From Rhyacichthys aspro (lineage: Eukaryota > Chordata > Actinopteri > Gobiiformes > Rhyacichthyidae), in contig CM072160.1 of assembly GCA_036850595.1 (NCBI GenBank), positions 3,365,773 through 3,429,772 on the forward strand: DNA of 64,000 nucleotides, given 5' to 3'. The notes below the pieces were generated by a model that ran no database searches, was not told the origin of the DNA, and saw only the letters and a program-made list of their open reading frames with translations. This document shows positions 14,101 through 25,724 of this stretch, in pieces (within the stretch, counting starts at the first letter, position 1; each line of letters opens with the position of its first letter). A program made the translations under genes and the position numbers.

Positions 14101-17100
14101 ACCCGACCCTTACCCCACAGTGGAAACGAGGTTTATGACTCTCACTCTGAAGCTTAAAGCTAAAGGATTCAATGTTTATGTTGAATTAAACATGACTAGA
14201 ACTTAAGGCTAATATTGTATTTTCCCTAATTATCAATAAAACTCAAACAGCACTCTTGATTTTTCTTTTATGGGTTTGACAAAGTTGACAAGAACAAGAA
14301 ATAAAAGCAGTTTTCCCTTTATAGCAGTAGTGCACAAGTAATCCAGGACACACATTTGGAAAGTTTTCTCCGAGGCTTTATACAGTAGTAAACAAAGCAG
14401 ATCCAGCACTACTGTTTGAAACTGTACCAACCTAAACTAAACCTTAATATATCCTGAGGCAAGTGCATTTATTAACTAAACATGATATGCTTTAGGTTAT
14501 GAAGCATCAGACACGGATTATTCGTGTTCAGCTTTCAAATATTTGCCATCAAAGACAAACTGCAGGCTCTTTTTAATGTAAGTCTAAAGCAAAGAGTTGT
14601 CTGTTTGCAAAGAATTATACCTGACCACTTTTAAAATATTTGTCTCAAAGTCATGAAGAGATGGTTCAGTATTCAGTAAAACAGAAGACAGTGTAGTGTA
14701 GTGTCAGGTCTGAACAGGGCTCTTACCTTTGGCACCTCGATCTCCCAAATAATAACCTCTGAACTGGACGAAGCGGCGTGGTTGCTTTCCCCGATGCAGC
14801 CGCTGTCCACAGAGTCCATACTATTCACATCAGAGCCTGCGACAAAAACCAAACAAGACCCCAACATTACGGATAATTACAGTATGGTTAGTAATTATTA
14901 CAATATAACCTGCATTATTTTAATTTGAGTATTTTTTATGCATTAAATATGGTTTCTAATGGAGCCTCAAACATTTTTCTGCTGCCATCAGCCTTGAATT
15001 GGCCAATTATTCTGAACACATCAATATTACTGCTGTTAAAGTAGTCTTTGTGAGAAACATTTTACAAACGACACTAAATTTGCGAGATATAGTGCCGCCC
15101 AATCCAACATAAGATCATATTGTTCATTAAGTAATACGTTTATTCAAGTAAACCAGGTTGGGTTATCTTAGTTTTTCCAGCACCAGACTGATTAATCCAA
15201 GTTTACTTTCACAGATTACATTCAAATCATGCCACACAAACCTGCTTTTATTTTTAACAAAGCTTTGCCAAACCTTTATTAGAAGCAACCAACGCTTAAA
15301 ACTGGTGACAAAGCTTTACCTACTTGTGCTTTATTGTTTAACTAAAGAGAAACATCTTAATTAAAAAGAGAACATTATCTGAAACTTAATTTCATCAAAA
15401 CTTCATTAGTTTGGTTCAGGTAAAGCCCTGTGCTGAGGCAGGAGAGCTGTGTCTGTTGCAGTTACGTCAGACACATATTTCTGAATGATATAAAAGTATT
15501 TTAAGCAAATTGGGATGAATATGAGAGGAACATTTACATTACATTCACTGTTGTTTATTACCAGCTTTTACGGTTTTAAAATTCTACACTGCATTCTAAT
15601 TAAAAACTTTAATTTTGGGTACTTCTTAGTTTGGCTTTCAGTTTTGTTAAAAAACAGACAGTAGTGTTTAGATTCACCTTTAAAAAATCAGACTGTTCTA
15701 ATGCCCTAAATGATGAGGGGTTATTGAAGTATTAGAGAGTATTGTTTTGGTGCCTCATTTCCTTTTTGGCAATGAATACCGCTCTGTCCTGAGCAAATCT
15801 GTACCCGTCCAGTGTAGCCCAGAATCTTAAGGCCAACACCTGACTACCTCTCACCTCCAGACTGGTCCGTCTCGGCGTCTCCCATCCCGTGAGCTCCATT
15901 CCCGAGGCCCATCCCGTTGAGCCTCTTCAGGTCGCACACGGCGTCCACCGAGCCGTCGTCACTTAAGGCTAAAACCGCCGCCTGCTCCGCGCCGTCTCCC
16001 GCCGTTTCTATCTGCGTTTCTTCCTCTTCTCGCGTCGACAGATCCGTCACCTGGATGTTGTCTGTTTGGTGGAGGTCTTCGCTGCTGACCTCCGAGTGGC
16101 ACGTGCTGCAGGCTGAATCCTCTGCTAAAACTACGACCTCTTCGACTTTTAGCTGAGGCTGCGCCGCTTGTGCCGACCAATGGGATCTTTGTGAAGCACT
16201 GTCCCAAACTTTATCTGAGGAGCAACCGTTTGACAAACCTTCCTTTGCTTTTAGGACGTCAGAACTCTTTTGATGCGTTGTTGTATTCATTTCTTGTGAA
16301 GAAATCCTCGTGCTGTCCGTCATTTGGCGGCTAGTGACTCCCAGAACTTCTTGGGTAGCTGCCGAAATGACCTCCGTTATCAATCCAGCCGCTAGGAGCT
16401 CCAAATCTGGCTCGACGCTGCCTCCGCTGGGCTGGTCCTCTTCTCTCACCGAGGAAGGGCTGAAATCTTGTGTCAAAGCTGTAGGAGATGTCATACAAAT
16501 CGGCAAAGATGGCGTGCTTGTCAGGATATTTTGGTGGAAGTCTTGCACGGAAATCGGTGTCTCTATGGCGGTTTGCTGCATCGCTCTCTGCAGTGGGCTG
16601 ACCGCACAAACTGCCAGCTCGTCTTGTGTGTTGATGGCGCCGTCGTGGTGCTTTGCGACTTCGCCTTCGGGCTCGGGCCTCTCTGCCTCTGAAATCTGGC
16701 CTGACTCTGGGGCGGAGCTAGTGCCTTTGGTAAACTCAGCGGACAAGATGAGCTCCTCGCATCTGTCCGTCTGCGATAGACAAACCTCATTTTGCGGCAA
16801 TGTGTCATTCACAACCTCCTCTTTGTCATCTTTTAAAGTTTCATCTGCTTTTCCTTCTACACTTTTCTCCAATAAAGGTGCATCTTCACTGTCTTCAATA
16901 GTAACATGAGCATTACTTTCATACTCTAATCTCTTTGCTCCTCTGTGTGAGGGGCTTTCTGGCTTTTCTGTGTCGTTTGTGGGAGAAACTGTGCCCTTTT
17001 CTATCAACCCGTTGCTTCCCTCTGTTGGAGACGGTCGCAGGCTCACAGCGGACGGACCACCTTCGAGTCCGTCGTGGCCCACGAGCCGATCTTTCTTCCG

Positions 17101-17181
17101 TGAGATGTACCACCACCAGCCGATCAACGCGAGGACTCCGGGCAGCGTGTAGGGCACGACAGAGCGAAACCTCAGCGGCAT
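8059..17181 (-). CDS. akap1: A-kinase anchor protein 1, mitochondrial (AKAP1/D-AKAP1)
   Basis: Ten coding exons join into 763 codons plus stop, with every phase agreeing: 17181-15855, 14836-14727, 13625-13499, 13427-13300, 11994-11817, 10935-10785, 9963-9896, 9069-8996, 8921-8856, 8121-8059. The product is the scaffold that holds protein kinase A and mRNAs on the mitochondrial outer membrane. Residues 1-30 are the anchor (LPGVLALIGWWW then basic SRKK). Residues about 257-284 (PDLELLAAGLITEV...) form an amphipathic helix in the place of the RII-binding helix. A KH domain begins near residue 480 with the GKQG loop at 487-490. A Tudor domain covers about 575-690 (RYVDYGGY). The start is ATG 17181-17179: an in-frame GTG two codons upstream would add residues absent from known AKAP1 starts. 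At 763 residues it is shorter than the roughly 900-residue human protein, mainly in the disordered middle. Confidence 0.95.
8856..8921 (-). CDS. akap1: AKAP1 exon 10
   Basis: A 66-base exon (22 whole codons) between GTGAAG|GTCTCG and GAAGAG|GTACAA, encoding VSNYDNNTGLPLVHLWNMVG. This corresponds to the TGLPLIQLW region of the mammalian protein. Confidence 0.9.
8996..9069 (-). CDS. akap1: AKAP1 exon 9
   Basis: A 74-base exon between TTTCAG|GAGAAG and GCACAG|GTTCGT, encoding GEDRFSAEATSALEEMTRG then VALLAQ. The following intron towards exon 8 is almost filled by a minisatellite. Confidence 0.9.
9170..9716. repeat. 21-bp minisatellite in an AKAP1 intron
   Basis: About 26 imperfect copies of CAAATCCAACTAAAACCTGTC-like units lie between AKAP1 exons 8 and 9. 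The 21-base period gives a seven-codon periodic frame on the plus strand, which is a by-product and not a gene. Confidence 0.85.
9896..9963 (-). CDS. akap1: AKAP1 exon 8: end of Tudor domain
   Basis: A 68-base exon between GTCCAG|GTCTGA and CCAG|GTAAAA, encoding RSDFVTLPFQGAEVLLDNIA. The DFVTLPFQ segment is characteristic of the Tudor/SN-like tail of AKAP1. Confidence 0.92.
10785..10935 (-). CDS. akap1: AKAP1 exon 7: Tudor core
   Basis: A 151-base exon between GTGCAG|TGGGTG and ATTAG|GTAAAA. It encodes VGVICAAPAVEGAWWRAQVI then TNEVEIRYVDYGGYDRVKI. The aromatic residues W, Y and Y of the Tudor pocket strand (RYVDYGGY) are present. Confidence 0.95.
11817..11994 (-). CDS. akap1: AKAP1 exon 6: start of the Tudor domain
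   Basis: A 178-base exon between CCCCCAG|TTGCTG and GCTGAAG|GTAACC. It encodes LLLPSGVTVEVIVVN then a segment containing HVFVQQHTHPTYHALRSLDQ and LCYSQPG, the conserved lead-in to the AKAP1 Tudor fold. Confidence 0.94.
12269..12749. mobile_element. Non-autonomous DNA transposon in an AKAP1 intron
   Basis: The left tip CAGGGTTCTTACACC and the reverse complement of the right tip (CAGGGTTCCCACAGG) are near-identical. The element is bounded on both sides by the direct repeat TCTGCA (12263-12268 and 12750-12755). The interior repeats phrases such as TTTTCAAGCACTTTCAAGG, familiar from a dispersed fish repeat. No coding potential is seen. Confidence 0.6.
13300..13427 (-). CDS. akap1: AKAP1 exon 5: end of KH domain and proline-rich linker
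   Basis: A 128-base exon between ACTCAG|GAACAC and TCCTGG|GTAAGG. It encodes TQQQVDKALSLIGKKFKDLD, the last KH helix, followed by the conserved linker YAPPAPPLTLPSLPMTSW that joins KH to Tudor. Confidence 0.93.
13499..13625 (-). CDS. akap1: AKAP1 exon 4: KH domain core
   Basis: A 127-base exon, acceptor GGCAG|CACCTG and donor GAGG|GTCAGT. It encodes HLVGRLIGKQGRYVSFLK and the following strand to ICHIEG. The GXXG RNA-binding loop is intact as GKQG. This matches the KH domain of vertebrate AKAP1 closely. Confidence 0.95.
14727..14836 (-). CDS. akap1: AKAP1 exon 3: acidic linker into the KH domain
   Basis: A 110-base exon, acceptor TCGCAG|GCTCTG and donor CCAAAG|GTAAGA. It encodes GSDVNSMDSVDSGCIGES... 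ending in the conserved WEIEVPK that leads into the KH domain. It enters in phase 1 and leaves in phase 0. Confidence 0.9.
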
Positions 17182-17206
17182 TTCCACAGGACACTAGCAG
17201 CTAAAC
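15855..17206 (-). CDS. akap1: AKAP1 exon 2: anchor, disordered region, RII-binding helix
   Basis: The acceptor TGTTACAG precedes 17206 and the donor G|GTGAGA follows 15855, ending in phase 1. The exon holds 25 bases of 5' UTR and codons 1-442. After the N-terminal membrane anchor the sequence is acidic and Ser/Thr/Glu-rich, as in other AKAP1 proteins. It carries the PKA-binding helix at residues 257-284. This exon carries nearly all the length difference from mammals. Confidence 0.93.
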
Positions 17207-20200
17207 CTGTAACACAGGAACACAAAACAGGTTAGTTTTAGAGGGTTTTCAAGCAGAACATTTTGTTTACACACTAAAGGGTTAGTCCAGCATTTTGTAA
17301 AAGGGTCTGAGATATTTAGTGATCCAGTTTGGAGAAGGAGACGGGCACAATGACACAGGTTTTGTGTTATGTATGCAAGCATTTTTTAAATTGTTGCTTT
17401 TATTTCTGTTCCTTGATTTATACAACTCTAGAACTTAGTGCTCCCCAGAACAAGCTTCTCAGTGTGGCCTCTGTCTGAACCAAAATATCGTTTTTCAGCC
17501 TCTTACACACTGCATATTACGTTACTTTGTGCCATAGCAACTGCGAATCGACTGTGGAGGAGAAGCTCAGGGGTGTATTACAAAACTATTAGCAAGGAAA
17601 AAAGTCCAAATGAAGAGAGTTTTAAAGGACCGCTGCAGTGATAGTTGTCATTCACAGAAGAAAACATTGGTTTCAAGTATTTTATTGGCAAACTAAAACT
17701 ATACTAGAAATGCAAAGCGGGCTGTGCTTCATAAAGTGAAGGAAAGCAAGGTGTAGCTTTAAGTAAAAAAAAAAAAAAAAGAAGAAATTTAATTGAGGTC
17801 CTATATGCCAACAACAAAAATGTGTTTTAGTTAGTTCCATCTGACAATTTATTTTTGGGATCTACGTATTTATTGTAGAAAACACTGATGACCTCATAAT
17901 AATAAAAGACAACCGGACACTTCCAGCTGTAATGGTCGAGCACTAAGAATTGAGTGAGTTTTGCCAACTACCAAGTAACATAATGTAAACAGCTCATGAT
18001 ATTGGACAGCCATAACAGGACTACCCGTGTCCATCGAGGTAAAGCATAAGAGAGGAGTTATTAGACTGAATGAAGCCTTGCCAACTAGAGCCAAAGTGCC
18101 CTCTGAACTTTCTGCTCACTGACTCCTGCGTGTTAAAAAAAGGTTGCGAGTGCATGCCTTTCCTTAACAGAGCAGCACCAGGAGGTATGCACCACGTGTG
18201 ACTCCATCACGTCCTGCCATCGCCCAGTCACGGCTCACACTGGCAGCTGCTCACACAAACTGTACCCTATAAATACTCCGTCAGAGAGTATTTTCATTAC
18301 TCTGAAGAAAAGGCAACCCCAGCACACAACCAAACCATGCTTCCTCTCACTTGGTCAAGCAAACCCCCAAATCCACCTACACTATACTGAAAGGTTTACA
18401 GTAAAATCCAAGAGTTGGTAGATTTTTTTTAAGGTTTTTTAGGGTTTTAAAGGAATAGATGGAACAATGTCAAAATAGCTAAATGTTTTTTCTATCAGAG
18501 CAGCAGTAACATGGCTGTGGTGACTCTGAAGACTATGATTGACTGTCTTGGTTTTGCAAAGTGGCAAGAAACTGACAAACAGCATAACATTTGTTTGACA
18601 TGACACAGACTTATTGATTTGTGCAAATTAGACATGCTTTGATTCAACACTTTTTGCATCAAAGACATTCAATCTAAACTGCTTTATTTTCACTAAAATA
18701 CAATAAAAAAATATAATACTATAAGGCACACTGCTGCTTCACTATTAATGTTTTGGCACTGAGCATAAATAAAGTTTTAACTATAAATGTATTGCTGTAT
18801 TTGACTCTGCAGTAGCAATATAGATGTTTGTAGCTCAGTAGGTTAGGTTTTTTTGTCATTCATTCATTGGATGGTTTCAAAAAGTTCAAAAAGCTTTAGA
18901 TTTGGAATATATAGTATCCCAAAGAATAGAGTACCTAGTCTTGTTAATACAAAGAACAAAAATATAAGTAAAAATATATACACAGAGATATATATTTATA
19001 AATTTAAGATACAAACATTGATTTCTGTAAACAGCAACAAGACAGTAAATAATGCTATTTGGCTGAAATGAAACTATTTGGTTTTGCCATGAGCTGCACC
19101 ACTGGATTCCTCTGGGTTTAAACCAAGCCACAGGAATCAAAGATGAGAACCATTTCCTTTTCTGGTAAGTTCCATCATGACTCATGTTCAAAAGTCCCGG
19201 GGCTTATCCGGGTTTATTAAAAGATCTGGAGCCTATAAAACACCGTCTCAAACTATGGCTCGGATCCAATAGGTCACTGTAAATGTCATTAAGGGAACAA
19301 AACAACCCACTTTGATTACTTTTTTCTTTAGTAGGTTTGTGTTTGTATTAAATTCAAAAGTGGTTGCTTTAATGGATCAATACTAAAGTGTTTTGTTGAT
19401 TATTGCAATGAGGATGTGACTTGCCATATTAAAAATTTCCACCGGAGCTGAGTGCAGGTCAGTCAGTGTTTCCCAGAGACTTTTTAGCCTCTCCTTCCTG
19501 TGATAATGGTTGTAATTGCTCCCATCAATACCCAGTCTCAGTCCGCCTTGTGTGCCATTTACGCTCCACCAGCGACACGGCAAATACAAGCCACTGTCTC
19601 ACTTCAGGATGCGTTCGGGTGTTACGTAAAGAAGCTGACCTAGTGTGATGTATTATGACCCTGACAGACAAGATCTTTTCACAAAATTAATAAATACTGC
19701 AAAAAGAGCTTATGAAATTGAAATCATGACTAATTTGCAGACATGTTACTGTAGGGCAATTTTGGATCCAAACAAACAAATCACAAACCTATGTAATTGA
19801 GAAAAAATTATTATTTATTTATACGTTTGAATTCACTGTTTTGTTCAATAAATCCTGCATATTTCCAAAGTCAAAGAGATTTCATGTTGGATTATCATGA
19901 TTTAAATAATAACCACAACAATTGTGATTATGACTTTTCCCATAACCGAGCAGCCCGATTGTTTTTATGCATTTACAGCTTCAGGGGATTACACTTGAGA
20001 CACTGACAGATGACCATTCACTCTCACGTTCTTTCACTTTGGGTTTCACTTTTGGAAGCAGGCAGACTCCAAACAGAAAGGTGGCTGATTCTGTCATTGT
20101 GCAACCTTGAGACAAGAAAAATTAAGTATTTAAGGGATGTCTATGATGTGGCGGTGCTTTAAATGAACACTAGATTACAAACAAAACAGCCAAATATTGA

Positions 20201-23200
20201 GTCATTAAAATGTAGGAAACTGGTGCAGCTCTCTGAATTTAATGTGCAAAAAACTGAATAAGCAGGAAAAATCTTCTATTGTTTGTTGTAAAAGTATATG
20301 GATATACCTTTAGAGGCTCACATTATAAGAGAATTTACTCTCTTTTTTAACTTTATTGTTCAACGCTTATTGAATGTATGTATATAAGTTGTCTATATTG
20401 TGTCACAATGTTTGTATTTATGTATGCAGCTGGCCCTTGCTCCAAGACAAATTTCTTTCCCGGGAGAGAAAAAAAGAAAACCTTAACCTTCTTTATTCGA
20501 TTTAATACCAACACATCTTAGTTTTGACAGGTCACTTCAAATATAATTCATATTATATCTAATAAGACTCCTTTTTTTTTACCCAGCACAAGCCTCTTCA
20601 GTAGCTACCTAAACCAAACAGTGAAATGTGCCTTTAGTGCAACTCAGCTAGAGTGCACATACAAATTTGGCACATTATAGCCTCATGAAAATAAAAAACT
20701 CAGACCTAGAATACTTCCTCTCAAACTCCTCAAAAATCTAATCGGTCCCAATGAGGACAGTTGTGTCTGAGCCTCTGCTGAATTATGCATAGACACGATG
20801 ACTCATTCCCAAAGTAGTGGGAAAGAGTACACCCAGGACACATCAGGCGACAGACGGTTCTCCCTTTGTTAATTACAAGTGCAAACAAGACGGATCACAA
20901 AAGAGAAAGTTATTACTCCCTTTTTCCATTCCTGAAACATAATCATTAAAACATTTCTAGTAGTGATCAAGATTAAAATGACATCAAACCATGAAAGATT
21001 CAAAAAGTATAGACCCTTTTACTGTTTAGAAACATGACCTGAGTCTGCAACAGAAGTTAAGAAGACAGCATTTTCAGAGGTCCACAGCTATCAAGAATTA
21101 GATAAAGAAGATGATTTTGGGAAATGGCATGTGACTGACTACATGTATGTGGGTAGAGGACGTTAAAGCTCCATTTGTCTGAGCATTTAGGCGACAGCAG
21201 CTAAAGGCTACAAGTCACTGGAAACTTAGGACCATGTTATGCTGAAGTTGTGTAGAAATAAACCGCATTTGGAGGACCCAAAGTTATACATGGATGGTTT
21301 TAGGACCTGTACTTCCTCATCGAAGACCGTTAAACTGAGATCTGAAGTGACAGGATCAGCACACACAACAGCAAAATTATCCCACTAAATTAAAGTAAAA
21401 CTGCATGTCCATGTTATAGACATTATGCATTACAGGTAAAGTAACACCTATAACTTGGGGACTATTCAACAATATGAGGAAGGCTATAGCATTTTAGCGT
21501 TCATGCTCCTAATAAAACAACACAGCAGCAAACATAGTTAAATAGAACTGAAGTCCATCAGTGTGATTAAGAAGAAGGAAGATTCACCAAGATTACAAAA
21601 AAGAAACTATTTGATTCCTCTGTATGCCTTTTACATGTGAAGAAATTACTGTAAAAAATGGGTTTCACATTATTATTCTTACTTCTTTGGGCGGTCCTTC
21701 ATCAGTTGACACTATATAAATGTGTCCTTAACAATCACTGTTTTGACACTTGTCCATTTGTTCGTCCTTTTGTTCCCTGCAATTTCCCACTTTACACTTT
21801 GTTTCCTGACTCTATGGGCAAAGTGTTACCAAATGTAGGCAGAGTTGCATATAGGAAATTAAAATAACAAATTAGTATTTAAATTTCAGAAAAAGGCAGG
21901 GTGCAGTCACAGTCTTTGTGTTTTTATTTCTACTATGACATCCTAAAATCATGGTATTGAAGCCTTGAAACTGGTTATAATGGCCCCATGCTTGGATTAT
22001 AGTACAGACTTAAGGCCCTGTCACAATAAATTACTAGCTAAATCAATGACATGTACCTATTTGGGCAGTATTTCAAGACATAAAACAATATTTAATTGAA
22101 GAAGTGTAAAACTATGAAATGGTGGCACACAACATTCACCTTGGACAAGGTTAGAGCACAGACCGCTCTAGACAAACGACTAGAAAGCCCTCCTTACAGT
22201 AGACTCTGTTGTTCATTGGTGCATTTATTGACCTTAATGTTCGGCTTCAGACTATGACCTTGTGGAAGGGGAGTGGCCGCACATGTATTTACATGTCACA
22301 GACCGCGGCGTATCCTGAGGGCCGCCGACCTGGCCAGCTCAGACTACCCATACAGGGTAACATCACAGTACCTTCCAAAACAGTTATACAGAACTGTATA
22401 ACCATCGCAGGCTCCATGTTGTTGCAGTAGTTAAAACTCCATATTGAACTATTCTAACCATATGTCTGTATTCATGAAAAAAGTAATAGTATAGGCTTTG
22501 GAGTTTACTACACACAGATATCTCAAAGTCATTAACGAGGTGTCAGGTTTAAAAGGGCACTGAAAAACTGATAAGGAATAGGACACCAAAAAAGGCACTT
22601 AAAGGGACAATCTAGTGTTGTGTAAAAGGGGCTAGAGTAAGTGATTGTTGGCAGAATCCTTTGGAGAAGCTATGACACAAGCTTAACCCTTGGCTGTTAA
22701 TGGGACAGGTGAGAAGACACTTTTATAACAACTAGCAAAGGCTTCTACAACAAAATACGGATCATTTCTCTAGAGCATATTTTATGGAAATATTATCAAT
22801 AGCCTACACATACAATGGACTTTGATGTGGTTCTGTGTTTAATATTAAATGTTTACTTGACCCAGTCTAATTAGTCTCTGTGGTGGTGCTCCTGTCAGCT
22901 TCTCCAAAATACATGCTAAAGTCTATAGCTGTATCTACTCTCTACTAGAGAATGATTTACAAAATTCTGAACTATGATTTTTAAAAGGGAAAAAATGGGA
23001 CCAATTACAATCTCAACAGAACGGTTCCCTTTGTTTTTTAAAAAAAAGTAACAACCAGTCCAACTGTTTCATACACAAATTGATGAAAGGGCCACACAAG
23101 AGCCTGGTTTCCACTGGTGGAGTATGGTACGGGTCAGATCAGTACGGGTTAGTTTCATTTAACAAAGGGGACAGAACCATACCACAAAAAGTGTCATGTA

Positions 23201-24920
23201 CAGTACTATATGAGGACCCCTCAGCCTGGGGTCCAAAGGTAGCCTCCAGAGACGGCTTACTTCATTTATTTTTAAATTGTTCATGCTATCAACTATTTCT
23301 GTTCAAAATAATTTGTATAATTATTCAGGTGCATTTATTCACGAATTATATAGCTTATGCTCACTGTGTGTTAGGGCCCAAGTATCTCCTGCCTAGGGCT
23401 GGAGTATAACTTAAATAATCCCTCTGAAAAGCCACAAACTGTGACATGTTTAGACAATCAGCCTGAATACGAGCTAGCCGGACCATGTTAAATGCTAGAG
23501 TTAGCGTTATATGCTAATACTGGTACTTAGATTACATCACACTTTTACCGTGTGGTCCAATGTTGTACAAACTGTACCTTAGCTCATTCAAGTTTACAAT
23601 ACCCTATGGTATATTTTAACCCACAGCGCTATCTGCCCCTAAAAATGTGTTGGTTGTGGATAATACGCCTAGTTAAGCTAATTTGTATAATGAAAGCCAT
23701 TGCCAGAGGTGAATCTGACCTGGGGCTAGCGTTACACTGTTTGAACAAGCTAATGAGGCCATAGTACAGTTAGAAAACGAGGCTCAAAAGCCTAATTTAT
23801 CTGCTGTCTACATTCGTATAAACAAAAATCAGCCACAAACTAACGTCTACCAGACTTTACCGACACCATTTCTGACATTCAGCACGGCTAGTTTCACGAA
23901 TAAACCCTGACAATGGTTGCCATTGCAAATCGTACACAACCATAATAGAAAAGTGTAATTGTGGCTCTGTGCGCAGTTAAGTGCCACACTGTCATGGGGT
24001 TAAAAGGACATTAACACACTGACTTGTCCTAGACGGACTGTCATTGCCGTATTTGAGACGCTACCCGATTTGCTTCAAAAAAGTGTTCTGCGCATGCCTG
24101 AACCGGTCTGCCATGTTGGGTATGGCTACTACACTTGGACAAACAACATTAAAATACCATTCAAACTACTTAAAACTTTCAATATTTTGGGTACAATACG
24201 TATGCTCTTACATGCTCTCGGAAACGTTGATGTTACTAATGCTACTATGCAAAGAAAGGGCGCTAAAAATACAAAAATAACAATGTGGGCCTGATAACTT
24301 TCTTGAACGGTTGATTCCCATATACGTTTTTATTCAGCGGTTATAATTGCAGCTGTAGCTTCTACGCGGAGAGAAAATAATAAACTATTTCGATTTGTTA
24401 ATATGTTAATGTTGGTTATCCAAGAAAGCAGCATGCTTGACGCAAATCGGGTAGAGACACGGGCCTCAGACCTTTACGTTAGCCAGTTAGCCGGTCCGGC
24501 CTCGAGCAAACTTAAACCGAATGAATTACGAATCGCACACAGCTTGTTGTTACTTGCAGCACTTCTTGTTAAACTAATGCTTCGGCGGGACAGTAAAATG
24601 CACAATGATAGATGCGTTACATGCGCACTTTAAGTTACACAACGTCACTCGTTAGCTAAAGTTGGGATGTATAGGCTTATGGTTCAATGACATAGCTTTG
24701 CTGCACGTAGCCAACGCAGCGGCATATTATACGCAGTTTACACAGAAGAGATACAATGGTAATGAATGACTTTAACATCTTCAACGTGTGCTACAGCGCT
24801 GCAATTGCCCGTTTGGACTAAGTCACACTGTGTGCCCATGTTGCTACAAACTAGCATGAGCTTTCTCTCTGATTCTTGCAAAATGCATAAATTTCTCTCC
24901 AGGAATTTTCAACTACTTAC
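17207..24920 (-). other. akap1: Large AKAP1 intron 1, no gene seen
   Basis: This 7.7-kb intron separates the non-coding first exon from the start-codon exon. It holds a short poly(A) run near 17767-17783 and a dispersed-repeat copy at about 19740-19965 shared with about 200-600. CpG density rises towards the promoter at its 24-25 kb end. No supported coding exon or RNA gene was found on either strand. Confidence 0.6.
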
Positions 24921-25060
24921 TGTGTTTTAAGGTCCTCGGCGCCGCCACGATGAAAGAAACAGTGGTATAATATTAATAAGCTAGTTTTTCCAGCCGTGTC
25001 CCTGTGGAAACTGTGGAAAGTCAGCCTCTCCTCCCCACGTGTTAACCGACTAGCATCAAT
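24921..25060 (-). promoter_or_regulatory. akap1: AKAP1 non-coding exon 1 and promoter
   Basis: An excellent minus-strand donor (ACACA|GTAAGTAGTT, GT at 24920-24919) closes an exon that would supply the 5' UTR spliced to 17206. The DNA here is CpG-containing. The transcription start is not fixed by the sequence, so the upstream boundary is approximate. A poly(A) run (about 25062-25087) separates it from the neighbouring plus-strand promoter. Confidence 0.6.
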
Positions 25061-25087
25061 TCTAAAAAAAAAAAAAAAAAAAAAAAA

Positions 25088-25363
25088 CACAGACTAAACA
25101 GCTGGGAAAATCTCGCGATACATGTTGGTCAATTTTCATGTGAAAAGATTGTACTCTCGCGGTGAATGAGTGTGCAGCGATATGACCCTTGTTCATCTAC
25201 AATATAATAGTAGTAATGACTTAATTACTTTTTTATTTATGTTTTTTAATTTTTTAATTTATTTTTTTATTTATAATTTTTTTTTCTCCGTTACGTCATT
25301 TGACATGGTTCGAGGTTACCATAGAAACGCCGTTCGCCTTTTAACTGACAACTTCGATTCGAA
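25088..25363 (+). promoter_or_regulatory. Shared head-to-head promoter with X-box and CRE-like motifs
   Basis: This interval lies between the divergent AKAP1 exon and the plus-strand exon at 25364. It contains GTTACCATAGAAAC at 25315-25328, a good fit to the RFX-bound X-box (GTNRCC-N-RGYAAC type). It also contains TTACGTCA at 25291-25298 (CRE/ATF-like) and TCTCGCGATA near 25112, close to the TCTCGCGAGA motif common in bidirectional promoters. X-boxes close to a start site are typical of ciliary genes. Confidence 0.5.
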
Positions 25364-25724
25364 ATGGTAAGTGCATTATTTTAGGTCTGACATTTATAGT
25401 TTACTGTTGAAAAAAGGTGCATAAAACGACATAAGACGTTTTAACATGTTTTCTGACCGGTACTTTGTTGCCTTTGCATCGTAATTTATTGTTTTGTCGA
25501 TAAATATGTATTAAAAAGCGCTAATTTGTCATCTTAAAGGCGGGTAACGGCTTGTATTGTGGATGGATGGAATTAAAGCAATTTCAGTAACAGCTGTGTT
25601 TTGTAGACTACTGTGATGGAAAATTGTGTGTCCATTATGTGCTTTAGGTATTTTCTTCTCTTTAGGCAGAAGCTGTGATGATATTTCAAACTACTATGAG
25701 CCGCACTGGGGATCTTTCTCCCAG
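25364..25724 (+). CDS. First two exons of an unrecognised gene, possibly ciliary
   Basis: ATG at 25364-25366 is followed at once by a strong donor (AAATG|GTAAGTGC). The next exon, 25666-25724, has a good polypyrimidine tract and acceptor (CTCTTTAG|GCAG) and a donor (CCCAG|GTATGT). Joined, they read MAEAVMIFQTTMSRTGD... and end in phase 2. I do not recognise the protein. An alternative ATG at 25304 reads into a stop just after the junction, so it is more likely an upstream frame. No later exon is visible before the minus-strand cluster starts at about 26.5 kb. The gene may be split by a very long intron, or it may be a remnant. Confidence 0.4.

Noticed and set aside
17182..17187. GTG start adding two residues to AKAP1
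   Set aside because: ATG at 17181 has a good context, and MPLRFRS aligns with the known AKAP1 N-terminus.
18828..18852. tRNA A-box-like sequence TAGCTCAGTAGGTTA
   Set aside because: No B box, cloverleaf or terminator follows. It is probably chance or a SINE fragment.
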